Assembly (NCBI RefSeq): GCF_019754945.1
Contig: NZ_JAEUWU010000003.1
Span: 310,001-374,000 of the forward strand
DNA from: Corynebacterium pseudokroppenstedtii
GTDB taxonomy: Bacteria; Actinomycetota; Actinomycetes; Mycobacteriales; Mycobacteriaceae
DNA: 64,000 nucleotides
Direction of reading: 5' to 3'
Numbering within the stretch: position 1 is the first letter of the stretch; each line of letters opens with the position of its first letter. Under the pieces are notes generated by a model that searched no databases, was not told where the DNA came from, and saw only the letters and a list, made by a program, of their open reading frames with translations. Of this stretch, positions 27,796 to 36,875 are shown piece after piece. Both the position numbers and the translations under genes were made by a program.

Positions 27796-29958
27796 CTAGA
27801 GAGTCTTCACAGTTTTGACAGTGACCACCGAGTCGCGTTCGGCAGAAAAACCGGGCAGGGGATTTTGGACGAGGACGCGGTCATTGCTCTTCGCATCGCC
27901 AGCGTCGATCTTCAGCCCAGCTTTCTCTGCCTTCGCACGAGCTTCTTTGACCGTCGAACCGATCAATTGTGGAACCGCAACATCCGGGGCAACAAAGAGG
28001 TTGACCGTCGAGCCTTCGTTGACTTCCGTTCCTTCACCAGGATCGGTGCGAGTTACCTTGCCCCGCTGGCGGAGGTCGGTTGCTGAGTCGTCCGTCGACA
28101 CGTCACCGACGTGAAGGCCGGCCTTTTCTAGTTCATGCCGGGCATCATCTTCGGATTTTCCTGAGACATCGGGGATGGAAACAGGCTTAGGGCCTTTACT
28201 GACGGTGAGTGTGACTGAGGAACGCACACCGACCGTGCTCCCCGGAGCGGGGGAGACGGAAAGAAGTTGCCCCTCCGGGACGTCGGAAGAATAATCCGAC
28301 TTCGTTGTCTTCGTAGACAACGTCCGCTCAGAAAGGGTTCGCGTGTAGGCCTCCACCGACCGGTCTGCTGGAATCGCCGGAACCGTCGGACGACCCGCAG
28401 AGACGGTCAATGTCACCGTTGTTCCCTTTGTCACCCGTTTGCCGGCCTGAGGTGACGACGCCGCAACCGTCTTCGAGGGAACGGTATTGGAGTATTCCGT
28501 CTTTTCAGTGACCTCAAAACCCGCCTCAGTGATGTCGTGATGGGCGGTTGAAACGTCAGAGCCGGTCACCGACGGAATCTCCCCATACCGGCCGGAACCC
28601 AACCACCACGCTCCGAGACTGACCGCGCCGACGAGGATAAGCGCGACAATGGTCCACAAAGCACACCCGAGGCGTGAATGGTTCCCCACCTGTGGTTTGT
28701 CATTCGCCACGGACGTGCGGTGACTAGCAGTTGACCCCGGAGTCGTCGCAGTTCCTCCCGACGATGACGCCACATGTGCAGGTTCCGGTTCCGCCGGCTG
28801 ACGCTCCGGGAAATCAATCCGTGTGGAGGCCATATCACCAGTTGACCGGTTGGGGTCGTAATCGGGGAACAACACCGCCGTCGAGCCATCGGTGCCCACA
28901 TAACCATCGTGGTCAACCGTATTTTTCGGCGGGGCGGCATTTCCTGCATTTCCGACGACGGCCGTTTCCCCCTGGTCGTCAGGGGCGCTCTGAGGGATAT
29001 CCTGCCGCGCGACACTATCCCCACCGTCGGGTGTTTGCGCTGATTCAGCCTCCCGGGCCGCGTCCCGAGATCGATGCGACGCAGAATCAATCGGAACCGG
29101 AACACGGAACGAGGACAAAGGGAGCCGGAGTTCGTCGGCAACCTGCATAACCGCCGTGCGAAACTCCGATCCATCAGCAAAACGATCCTGAGGGTCTAGA
29201 GCAGTTGCCCGGGATATTAGCTGGTCAAACTCCGCCGGAACACCATCAATGGCCTCGGAGGCAGGTGGCACAGGGTGATCAAGCCGCATATAGGCCGTGG
29301 CCAGCGACGTATCGCCATGGAAAGGTGTCGTCCCCGTCAGCAGTTCGTACAGGACAATACCCGTCGAATAGACATCGCTTCGGCCATCGACACTCCCGCC
29401 CCGCACTTGTTCCGGGGACAAATAGGCCACTGTTCCCATCATCACCGACGTCGTTGTCAAGGAGGATTCAGCTGTCGCCCGAACCAGCCCAAAATCAGCC
29501 AGTTTCACCTGGTGATCGTCGCTAATCAGGATATTTTCGGGCTTCACATCCCGGTGAATTAGCCCCGCAGAATGCGCTAACCCGAGGGCAGTCAACACCG
29601 GTTCCATGACGGCTGTCGCCGCATGAGGGGGCATCGGACCACGCTCACGCAAGAGTTCACGCAACGTCCCACCGTCGACCAACTCCATGGCAAGGAACAC
29701 ACTCGTGCCATCATCACCCTGGTCAAACACATTAACGAGCGATGGATGGGACAACCGTGCCGCAGCTCGCGCTTCCCGCTCAAAACGGGTGCGGAATTGT
29801 TCATTATGGGCAAAACGATCATCAAGAATTTTGAGCGCCACTGGTCGATCGAGACGTTCATCAATGCCTCGATAAATCGCGGCCATCCCGCCACGAGCGA
29901 TAAGTGACTGCACGCGATAACGGCGGTCAACCAGATCTCCATGGCTCAATGTAGGCAC
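27796..29958 (-). CDS. pknL: Serine/threonine protein kinase PknL with PASTA domains
   Basis: Membrane receptor kinase, 720 residues. The Hanks-type kinase domain spans about 14-275: glycine loop ARGGMA, K43, HRD at 135-137, DFG at 155-157, and an activation loop with TTTSVMMGT at 168-176. A disordered juxtamembrane region (280-430) and one helix (431-453) follow. Four extracytoplasmic PASTA repeats lie at about 459-522, 523-590, 592-657 and 658-720, expected to sense peptidoglycan fragments. M. tuberculosis PknL lacks PASTA domains, whereas corynebacterial PknL has them. Start GTG at 29958 with AGAGGA 10 bases upstream. Divergent from the HTH gene whose homologue Rv2175c is a PknL substrate. 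Confidence 0.93.
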   Translation of the reverse strand: MPTLSHGDLVDRRYRVQSLIARGGMAAIYRGIDERLDRPVALKILDDRFAHNEQFRTRFEREARAAARLSHPSLVNVFDQGDDGTSVFLAMELVDGGTLRELLRERGPMPPHAATAVMEPVLTALGLAHSAGLIHRDVKPENILISDDHQVKLADFGLVRATAESSLTTTSVMMGTVAYLSPEQVRGGSVDGRSDVYSTGIVLYELLTGTTPFHGDTSLATAYMRLDHPVPPASEAIDGVPAEFDQLISRATALDPQDRFADGSEFRTAVMQVADELRLPLSSFRVPVPIDSASHRSRDAAREAESAQTPDGGDSVARQDIPQSAPDDQGETAVVGNAGNAAPPKNTVDHDGYVGTDGSTAVLFPDYDPNRSTGDMASTRIDFPERQPAEPEPAHVASSSGGTATTPGSTASHRTSVANDKPQVGNHSRLGCALWTIVALILVGAVSLGAWWLGSGRYGEIPSVTGSDVSTAHHDITEAGFEVTEKTEYSNTVPSKTVAASSPQAGKRVTKGTTVTLTVSAGRPTVPAIPADRSVEAYTRTLSERTLSTKTTKSDYSSDVPEGQLLSVSPAPGSTVGVRSSVTLTVSKGPKPVSIPDVSGKSEDDARHELEKAGLHVGDVSTDDSATDLRQRGKVTRTDPGEGTEVNEGSTVNLFVAPDVAVPQLIGSTVKEARAKAEKAGLKIDAGDAKSNDRVLVQNPLPGFSAERDSVVTVKTVKTL

Positions 29959-30046
29959 GTGGTCGTTGTCCTCTCTTAGCCCGTTGTGTCGGCCCGATGC
30001 TGTCCACTCACCAAATTACTAGGGATTGTCAGCTACGGTATAAACC

Positions 30047-30448
30047 GTGAAGAGTAACTCAAGAACTCCCGATGTCCTATCCGCCAGCGAAATCGTCCTC
30101 CCGATCGCAGAGGTTGCGGACTATCTCCACCAGCCCGTCAGCCGGGTTCGGGATCTTATTAATAAAGGACAGCTTATCGCGATTGATCGTGATCACCAGC
30201 GGCAAATCCCAGCACGCTTCTTTAACGGGCTTAACGACGAGGGCCACCCCGAGTCCGGTGAGCGCGTGACCATCAATAAGCACGTCCCGGGTCTGATTGC
30301 TCTCATGTCTGACGGCGGATACTCCAATGACGAGATACTGAACTACCTGTTTACCGACGACGACACCCTGCCGGGGCGCCCCATCGACGCACTTCATGGT
30401 CACCTAGCTCGTGAGGTTATGCGTCGTGCCCAGGCGATGGGATTTTGA
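30047..30448 (+). CDS. Small winged-helix/HTH DNA-binding protein, Rv2175c type
   Basis: A 133-residue protein whose N-terminal half carries a helix-turn-helix (LPIAEVADYLHQPVSRVRDL) of the excisionase/MerR-like kind. In M. tuberculosis the homologue Rv2175c is a DNA-binding substrate of PknL, and the divergent placement next to pknL is kept here. A phospho-site cannot be assigned from sequence alone, although the N-terminal tail SNSRTPDVLSASE has several Ser/Thr. The GTG start has no ribosome site and TACGGT lies seven bases upstream, consistent with a leaderless message. Its last 45 bases overlap the end of mptA on the other strand. Confidence 0.82.
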   Translation: MKSNSRTPDVLSASEIVLPIAEVADYLHQPVSRVRDLINKGQLIAIDRDHQRQIPARFFNGLNDEGHPESGERVTINKHVPGLIALMSDGGYSNDEILNYLFTDDDTLPGRPIDALHGHLAREVMRRAQAMGF

Positions 30449-31927
30449 TTCGTCCCCTCGGAACACGGCGAAATAAAGAACGAAGGCGACCGTTATCACG
30501 ATCCACATCCAGGACCATCTGTACAACCAATTGTTGCCAGACCCTGTGAAGGATCCCGCCACGATGAGCGACGCGATAACAGTGAAGTGCGTAACCCGTG
30601 GTGATGGCCGGAAAGTACCGACGAGAACGACGCCAGCAGCGTAATACCACGGCAGCGTAACGGCATTAAAGATGCACGTAATTAAGTACGCCCAGGCCGC
30701 GCCCTCAATGGCCCGGCGCGGAGTCTGGCGGAAACGCCACCAGACTACGACCAGGAGTACAACCATGATGATCATCGAGATACTCCGGTAGATCGACAGC
30801 ACCGAGTTAAATGTCGCGCCGGGGAAGAACGAGGCTGCGAAAGCGGCCGTGAACTGGGCCAGGAAGCTGGGGAGCGCCAAGAGGTTGATGACCTTCGTAT
30901 TCCCGCTGAGCTGAGACACCCAGCCCCACGAGCTCCCCGACGCATAGGTGATGGCGGTCAGTACCGTGCAGACGATCAGGACAGTCGTGATTCCGTAGAA
31001 CACGAAGGCGGGAATGGCTTTCTTCAGCGACGCCAACGTTCGCCGGGGGTCGTGGAGTGACCATGTGGAGGGGGCAATTCCTCGTTGCCGCATCGCAATC
31101 CAGATGAGGAAGGGGAGGGTTACGAGGGCCGTCGCCTTCAGGGAAAACCCGATGCCGATGAACAGTGCACCCCACAGTGGGTGGCGTCGTAAAGCCAGAA
31201 CCAGCCCGAGGCAGGAAAAGGCAACCATGACCGATTCATTGTGCATGCCTCCCACCAGATGGAGGAAGACAACTGGATTGGCAACACCAAGCCAGAGGGC
31301 CACCGCGGGATTCCCACCGATATGCCGAGCAATTGATATCACCGCCCACGCAATGGCGGCGTATCCAGCGACGGAGATGAATTTGTAGAGAAAAACGCCG
31401 ATGGTGATATTCGATCCGACCAGGCTTGTTATTCCGTCGCCGATCCATAAATGAAGTGGCCCATAGGGGGTGGTGGTGTTTCTCCAATCTGGGCTGACTT
31501 CTAGCAGCATCGGGCCGGGATTGACGGCAGCTCCATCTTTGTAGGGATCGAATCCATCGCGGACCATTGCGCCCTGGACCAGGTAGGAATAGACATCGCG
31601 TGAGTACATCGGGGACGCGAACAGGAGCGGAACTATCCACCCCACCAGCGTCTTTACCGATTCGCGGATGGGGATGTTGTCGTGATAGACAATCCGGCCC
31701 CACAGGCACCAGCAGTACAGCAGCAGTCCCAGCGCGACCCAGGACAAGATGAAGCCAATGTTCTTGACATGGCCATACATGATCCAGTCCAGATTGAGCA
31801 TCCGGACGATTCCCCCGCGGGTGCGCTGAGCCCCGGAACTCCATGACGACACCATCAGAAGTATCGACGCGACCGTCCCCAACCACAGTGGTCGACGCAG
31901 TGGGTTCGTGCGTGAAGGGGTGCTCAT
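30404..31927 (-). CDS. mptA: Alpha-(1->6)-mannopyranosyltransferase MptA
   Basis: Membrane mannosyltransferase of the GT-C fold that extends the alpha-1,6 mannan backbone of lipomannan from decaprenyl-phosphomannose, on the outer face. The 507 residues contain about twelve hydrophobic segments. The first extracytoplasmic loop has ASPMYSRDVYSYLVQG, with the acidic motif expected for the active site, and TTPYGPLHLWIGDGI. The order idsA-mptA-pknL matches M. tuberculosis Rv2173-Rv2174-Rv2176 and the C. glutamicum locus. It is coupled to crtI through an ATGA overlap at 31924-31927, and its 3' end overlaps the convergent HTH gene. Confidence 0.88.
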   Translation of the reverse strand: MSTPSRTNPLRRPLWLGTVASILLMVSSWSSGAQRTRGGIVRMLNLDWIMYGHVKNIGFILSWVALGLLLYCWCLWGRIVYHDNIPIRESVKTLVGWIVPLLFASPMYSRDVYSYLVQGAMVRDGFDPYKDGAAVNPGPMLLEVSPDWRNTTTPYGPLHLWIGDGITSLVGSNITIGVFLYKFISVAGYAAIAWAVISIARHIGGNPAVALWLGVANPVVFLHLVGGMHNESVMVAFSCLGLVLALRRHPLWGALFIGIGFSLKATALVTLPFLIWIAMRQRGIAPSTWSLHDPRRTLASLKKAIPAFVFYGITTVLIVCTVLTAITYASGSSWGWVSQLSGNTKVINLLALPSFLAQFTAAFAASFFPGATFNSVLSIYRSISMIIMVVLLVVVWWRFRQTPRRAIEGAAWAYLITCIFNAVTLPWYYAAGVVLVGTFRPSPRVTHFTVIASLIVAGSFTGSGNNWLYRWSWMWIVITVAFVLYFAVFRGDESKSHRLGTTHNLTS

Positions 31928-33660
31928 GGATGATCACCTCGCGTTATCCGAGCAGCTGCAAGCGCTCCTGAAAGGATAACAGTGGGGACCCCGACGCCAG
32001 GTGTCGTACTTGAACCAGCGTGAATCAGGTTCGAGAACGAACGCACGGGGAAATTGCGGAACCGGAATGGTCCCGTCTGTCGAAAAAGATGAGCGGGGGC
32101 AAAAGGAGTTCCTGCGCCCAACCCGAGTGCAGACCAGGTATCGGGTGTATCCACTTTCCCGACGGCGAATGACTCACGGATGCCCTCGAACCCGCGGTCT
32201 TCCAGGACGGATAGGAGATCCTCTTGATAGGAGGCCGCCAATGACGACCAACTGATGTGGGCTGATTCAGTGTTGGGGCACGGTGCCAAAACACTGACCG
32301 GTTCAATAGGAACACGAGGCGACGTCGTCGACGTCGATACTAAATCCGGTGCTGAACAGGCAGGACGAGTAACCAAGAGCGACGGATCGGACATGAGGCG
32401 TCCACGACCGTGAGGAGCCGTGATCTCCGAAAATGTACGATCCCACTCCTTTCCGAATGAGATGGTGTGATGCCCACCAGGCCAGTGGCGTGCGACCTCA
32501 CGGGGAATTGCTCCGTGCATCACAAATGCGGAGGGGGACCACCTCGTAGTCCGACGGCTCTGTCGGCCCGAGATGGCATCGAGCTCAGGGATGTCACATG
32601 TCGTAATAACGACATCGGCAGGCAACGTTCCTTGAGTTGTCTCGACCACATGAATTCTGTCGGAATGAGTTGTGGAGGATCCGGCTCCGTGAGAGGCATG
32701 GCTCAATGAGGTGACCCGTGTGTTGAGCATGAGCTCACCGCCGGATTGCTTGAGTGCCGCTGCGAGAATGTCGCACAGGGCGCCGACCCCGGAACCATGT
32801 GGCCCACGAGTGGGATAGAAGACCCCCATCCCGGTATCCATATGGGAAATCGTTGCGTACACAGCGCGGGCCTTCTTGGGCGGAACCCCCGCGTACAGAG
32901 CCTGGAACGAAAAAACCTTCCGAAACTCATCATCGGAGATATAGTGCTCTGCTGCCCGGCCCAAGGAGCCGAAACCCCCGCGACGCGCAACTCGCGCCAA
33001 GCTCCGCGCCGATTCGCGGGTGCGAACAAGGTCCCACACGGAATCGAAATCAGCGTTCATCAAGTGCGAAAAGCACGCGTCGAACATTGATTGCGCCCAC
33101 AGGCGATAACCCCGTACACCCGTAACACGGGATTCGGCGAACTCATCGCGGGGCGCGTCGCCCTTGCGGTGGGGTACGTCGTCGAACTTCTCCCGGGCGA
33201 ACCGACGGATCTCATTGTCTAGCCGGCTACCGCCCCGAGCAGTAGCCTCCTGAGCGTCCTCCTCACCAGCTCCCTCAGCGAATACGTCCAGATACCGGCC
33301 CGACGAAAACAATGCATGATACGCCGGAGACAAACGCTGATATGAAAAATCAGGCGTGAGGTCACCCGTCGGTAGCCCCACTGATGCCAGAATCTCATCG
33401 ACGAGCCACGGCATCGTCACCACGGTTGCGCCCGTGTCGATGCGGACATCTCCCAGGGGAGTAGAAATCGTCTCGGTCGCGGCGCGACCGCCCACGTGGT
33501 CCTCTCTCTCCACCACCGTCACTGAACGGCCAGAACCGGCCAACAATACCGCCGCAGCCAGGCCAGACAGGCCAGCCCCCACTACGACCACGCGGTCGGT
33601 TCGGCCTGATACCGCGCGCCGGGGCGTCGACAAGTAATGAGAAAGAAACGATGTGCTCAT
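31924..33660 (-). CDS. crtI: Phytoene desaturase-type FAD oxidoreductase (CrtI family)
   Basis: Flavoprotein of 578 residues, longer than the usual 490-550. The N-terminal dinucleotide fold has VVGAGLSGLAAAVLLAGSG near residues 26-44 and ends the strand at VVERED. GGRAATETIS and DTGATVVTMPWLV continue the family pattern. The C-terminal block VPTVILSGALAA matches the FAD-binding end, GVGVP included. CrtI enzymes desaturate phytoene or related polyprenes. No phytoene synthase is visible in the window, so the real substrate is open. Both ends overlap neighbours by four bases (idsA and mptA), so the gene is translated as part of one coupled operon. The symbol names the family, not a proven reaction. 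Confidence 0.8.
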   Translation of the reverse strand: MSTSFLSHYLSTPRRAVSGRTDRVVVVGAGLSGLAAAVLLAGSGRSVTVVEREDHVGGRAATETISTPLGDVRIDTGATVVTMPWLVDEILASVGLPTGDLTPDFSYQRLSPAYHALFSSGRYLDVFAEGAGEEDAQEATARGGSRLDNEIRRFAREKFDDVPHRKGDAPRDEFAESRVTGVRGYRLWAQSMFDACFSHLMNADFDSVWDLVRTRESARSLARVARRGGFGSLGRAAEHYISDDEFRKVFSFQALYAGVPPKKARAVYATISHMDTGMGVFYPTRGPHGSGVGALCDILAAALKQSGGELMLNTRVTSLSHASHGAGSSTTHSDRIHVVETTQGTLPADVVITTCDIPELDAISGRQSRRTTRWSPSAFVMHGAIPREVARHWPGGHHTISFGKEWDRTFSEITAPHGRGRLMSDPSLLVTRPACSAPDLVSTSTTSPRVPIEPVSVLAPCPNTESAHISWSSLAASYQEDLLSVLEDRGFEGIRESFAVGKVDTPDTWSALGLGAGTPFAPAHLFRQTGPFRFRNFPVRSFSNLIHAGSSTTPGVGVPTVILSGALAAARITRGDHP

Positions 33661-34790
33661 CGACGGCGCTCCGTCGAGGAAATAGCCATCGACCTCAATG
33701 CGCGGTGTGCGTCGTCAGATAAACGCGCGTCGGCGAGCGCGTGGACGGCGGATGTCACTAAGCTATCGATCTGCTTTTCAACGCGGTCATAGGCGCCGGA
33801 TTTTTTGATAATCGCGCGTAGATGATCAACGTCCTGCTCACTTAAGGGCTGGCCCAAACTAGATTCCACCGTCTCGCGATCCGACTCCGAGACATTGTCC
33901 AGCGTGAGAGCCAGTAAGGTGGTGCGCTTTCCTTCGCGCAGGTCATCTCCGGAAGGTTTCCCAGTGACCTCAGGATCGCCGAAAACACCCAGCTGGTCAT
34001 CGCGTAACTGGAACGCCACACCGATGTCACGTCCAAAAGTGCGCAGCGCTGTCGCCGTGTCCTGTGGTGCCCCCGCCAGAGCGGCCCCGATATGGAGTGG
34101 ACGCTCCACGGTGTATGCCGCCGTCTTATATCGGTTGACCCGCTCTGCTGTACGTAACGACCCGTCTCCCCGGGCCTCGGCAGTGACATCCATGATTTGG
34201 CCGCAGACCACTTCCGTGCGCATGTCTTGCCAGGGCTGCCACGCACGATCGCGCTGGGCTGGAGGTAATGCGGCTTCCATAAACATGTCATCTGCCCAGC
34301 TCAAGGCCAGATCTCCGATGAGGATCGCGACCGCATTCCCGTAGTTTTCTCCCCGGCCATGCCACGCTTGAGCTGAATGAGACTGCTTGAAGTGCTCATG
34401 AACGGTGGGCATTCCGCGTCGTGTTGCCGATGAATCAATGATGTCGTCATGAATCAGGGCACAGGACTGTAATAGTTCCAATGAGGACACCGCATGCATG
34501 ACAGCGTCGGCGTCCGGATGGTCCGCTGCCTCCGGGAACGTCAACTGCAAGGAACCCATCCACCCCAACCAGGCAAATGTTGGTCGGATACGTTTGCCGC
34601 CGTTGACCGTGAAATCGGTGAGGGCGGTCATTGCTTCGTCTGCCACGGGGGAAATGGCTTTCATGGCTGACTGACGTGCCATGAAGAACTCATTAAGGTG
34701 CGCGACGACACAGCGGGGTACGTCGTCAATAGAACGCGGCATAGATGGTGTAGCACCTATTTGATCAGTCACGATAGCGAACTCACTCAC
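33657..34790 (-). CDS. idsA: Polyprenyl diphosphate synthase (geranylgeranyl diphosphate synthase)
   Basis: Builds C20 or similar prenyl diphosphates from IPP, 377 residues. The first aspartate-rich motif is HDDIIDSSATRRG and the second is RDDQLGVFGDP; GGKRIRP and QIMD are also present. The C. glutamicum gene in this position is idsA, which supplies prenyl chains for quinones, decaprenyl phosphate and carotenoids. The listed start is the GTG at 34790; an ATG at 34742 (MPRSIDDV) with AGGTG upstream is also possible. It is first in the idsA-crtI-mptA operon and divergent from metF. Confidence 0.88.
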   Translation of the reverse strand: MSEFAIVTDQIGATPSMPRSIDDVPRCVVAHLNEFFMARQSAMKAISPVADEAMTALTDFTVNGGKRIRPTFAWLGWMGSLQLTFPEAADHPDADAVMHAVSSLELLQSCALIHDDIIDSSATRRGMPTVHEHFKQSHSAQAWHGRGENYGNAVAILIGDLALSWADDMFMEAALPPAQRDRAWQPWQDMRTEVVCGQIMDVTAEARGDGSLRTAERVNRYKTAAYTVERPLHIGAALAGAPQDTATALRTFGRDIGVAFQLRDDQLGVFGDPEVTGKPSGDDLREGKRTTLLALTLDNVSESDRETVESSLGQPLSEQDVDHLRAIIKKSGAYDRVEKQIDSLVTSAVHALADARLSDDAHRALRSMAISSTERRR

Positions 34791-34977
34791 GATTCACGTA
34801 TGGGATATGGGCGGTTGAGGAGCATAAAGGTAAAACTACACGGCACCATGGACGCGCCGAGCTAACCCGGTTGATCACCATGACCAGCACCATGGATCCA
34901 ACACCGACGTATTTGTCGCGCCATTAGCTGACAGTTTTACTGGTTGTCGCACCTTTCTTTTTCTAAGATACCTATTT

Positions 34978-35997
34978 ATGTCCTCGCCCAACTCGGCGCA
35001 TACGCCCACGAATCGTCCACCTCGGCCTATTTATCAGCAAGTCCCGGTTTCCCAGGCTATTTCCTTGCCGACGCCGGGTCCTGTGCCGTTTTCCGTGGAA
35101 TTTATGCCCCCGCGTGATGACGCTGCGGAACGTTGCCTCAATGACGCTGCGGCGACATTTCATGATCTTGGTGCGAGCTTTGTCTCGGTGACCTATGGAG
35201 CAGGCGGCTCGAGCCGTAGCCGTACTATTCGAATCGGCCAGGAGCTGGCACATACGCCTTTGACGACGCTGGTTCACTTGACGTTGGTGCAGCACACGGT
35301 GGATGAGCTGAAGGAGATTATCGCAAGCTACCAGGAATGTGGGCTAACGAATATTTTGGCGTTGCGTGGCGATCCACCAGGCGATCCCACGGGTGAATGG
35401 GTCTCCACGCCGGGTGGTTTGGAACATGCCATCGACCTGATCAAGCTCATCCAAGAGTGCGATACACAGCGACAATTTGAGATCGGTATCGCGTCATTTC
35501 CTGATAAGCACTATCGTGCCACCGATCTGGATTCGGATACCGCCTACACGATCGCGAAACTCCGGGCCGGCGCGAGCTATTCCATTACTCAAATGTTCTT
35601 CGATGTTGAGTATTACCTGCGTCTCCGTGATCGACTGGCGGCAGCAGATCCGGTCCATGGAGCCAAACCCGTGATTCCCGGGCTCATGCCCATCACCTCG
35701 CTGAAGTCTCTTCGCAGGCAGCGTGAGTTGGCGGGGTGCCGTGTTCCGGCAGATCTTGAGGAACGTCTGGAAAAAGCTACTGCCACTGGTGATCCCTCTG
35801 ATCCGCGCGTCCGCCAGGAAATTCGGAAGATCGGGATTGCTCATACGACGGCGATGGCGGAGCGTCTGATCAGTGAAGGTGCGCCTGACCTGCATTTTAT
35901 GACGTTGAACTTTGCGCGTGCGACGCAGGAAGTGCTGCACAATTTAGGGATGGCGCCGGCGTGGGGGACTGATCACGGACATGATGCGGTCCGATGA
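34978..35997 (+). CDS. metF: 5,10-methylenetetrahydrofolate reductase
   Basis: Reduces methylenetetrahydrofolate to methyltetrahydrofolate for methionine synthesis, 339 residues; the first 30 residues are a nonconserved extension. FSVEFMPPRDDAAE contains the catalytic Glu region, VTYGAGGSSRSRT and NILALRGDPP are hallmark blocks, and SITQMFFDVEYY and PGLMPITS follow. No ribosome site is present. TAAGAT lies eight bases before the ATG, so the transcript is probably leaderless. Actinobacterial relatives such as Rv2172c show unusual cofactor use, so NADH/FAD dependence should not be assumed. Confidence 0.9.
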   Translation: MSSPNSAHTPTNRPPRPIYQQVPVSQAISLPTPGPVPFSVEFMPPRDDAAERCLNDAAATFHDLGASFVSVTYGAGGSSRSRTIRIGQELAHTPLTTLVHLTLVQHTVDELKEIIASYQECGLTNILALRGDPPGDPTGEWVSTPGGLEHAIDLIKLIQECDTQRQFEIGIASFPDKHYRATDLDSDTAYTIAKLRAGASYSITQMFFDVEYYLRLRDRLAAADPVHGAKPVIPGLMPITSLKSLRRQRELAGCRVPADLEERLEKATATGDPSDPRVRQEIRKIGIAHTTAMAERLISEGAPDLHFMTLNFARATQEVLHNLGMAPAWGTDHGHDAVR

Positions 35998-36013
35998 CCG
36001 CTACAGTGCGTCA

Positions 36014-36625
36014 TTAAATCAGTGATGAGCTGTCCCCAAGGGGCAGCCGGCTGCCGAGGATTGCAAACGGACGCGGATCACCCGGGAAGTGCATATTCCG
36101 AACGACGTCGGTGAATCCTAGTCGTCGGTAGAGGTGAAATGCGCGGTTGTTCTCACTGGTGACTTCGGGGGTGGAAAGAAGCAAACGCTGGCTTGTGAGG
36201 CTGTCCGCAAAGATAGTCAACAATCGTCGGCCAATATTGTTACCTTGCCACGACGGGTCCACGTGAATTTCGGTGAGTTCCGTGTAGTTGTCCAGGAGCT
36301 GGATGCGTAGTGATGGTGGAACTCCGGCGACCATGAGAGCTGCTTTGACCTGCGTATTCCACCATTGTCCGTTGCCGCCTCGATAGCCGTAGATAAAACC
36401 ACGGATAGGCTGTGCGGGATCTTTAGGATTTGGTTCCTCTCCTGCGGGATGCTCGATAGCAGCCACGGAGTGGAAGCCAAGATATCGCGAGTGTGTGTTC
36501 CATGCCGATTGTCGCGCGCCCGAGATAGTGGAGCTGTAGCCCATCGCACGGATATAAATAGAGACCATTTCGGGGACTCGTCGACGAAATTGCGCTGCGG
36601 TCAACGTCGTGAAAGTGATGGGCAT
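36014..36625 (-). CDS. GNAT-family N-acetyltransferase
   Basis: A 203-residue acetyltransferase. The acetyl-CoA loop is DPSWQGNNIGRRLLTIFAD, with the Q/RxxGxG/A pattern in the form QGNNIG, preceded by the strand TEIHVD and followed by ENNRAFHLYRRLGF, typical of the C-terminal GNAT half. The substrate is not known. A GNAT gene at this point between metF and mraZ is conserved in corynebacteria. It is convergent with metF (16-base gap). A LexA-type box overlaps the probable promoter upstream, so it may belong to the SOS regulon. Confidence 0.85.
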   Translation of the reverse strand: MPITFTTLTAAQFRRRVPEMVSIYIRAMGYSSTISGARQSAWNTHSRYLGFHSVAAIEHPAGEEPNPKDPAQPIRGFIYGYRGGNGQWWNTQVKAALMVAGVPPSLRIQLLDNYTELTEIHVDPSWQGNNIGRRLLTIFADSLTSQRLLLSTPEVTSENNRAFHLYRRLGFTDVVRNMHFPGDPRPFAILGSRLPLGDSSSLI

Positions 36626-36699
36626 TCTTTAATGAAACCATGCGCGAACCGGGGTGGGGGAGTTAACCGGGAGAAGCTGGGAATTACCTGCCGTCGATT

Positions 36700-36715
36700 T
36701 CGAATATAAGTTCGA
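36700..36715. promoter_or_regulatory. LexA (SOS) box between the GNAT and HEPN genes
   Basis: TCGAAT-ATAA-GTTCGA matches the actinobacterial SOS box TCGAAC-N4-GTTCGA with a single mismatch. A further half-site GTTCGA lies at 36730-36735. On the minus strand the box overlaps TTATATT, a possible -10 of the GNAT gene. It lies 75 bases from that gene and 160 bases from the plus-strand HEPN gene. Confidence 0.65.
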
Positions 36716-36875
36716 ATTTTCTAGTTTTGTTCGACTCTTTTGTCCGCACCTCTTCGTAGTGTGTCAAGTGTCAACAAGGAAATAGGCGCTCGATAAAGAC
36801 ATCGCTGTGTAGCGACGCTGTTCGGTAACTGAAGTGCTTGCTCGAAAGTGTAGAGACGACGGCTCCAAGGAGTGG

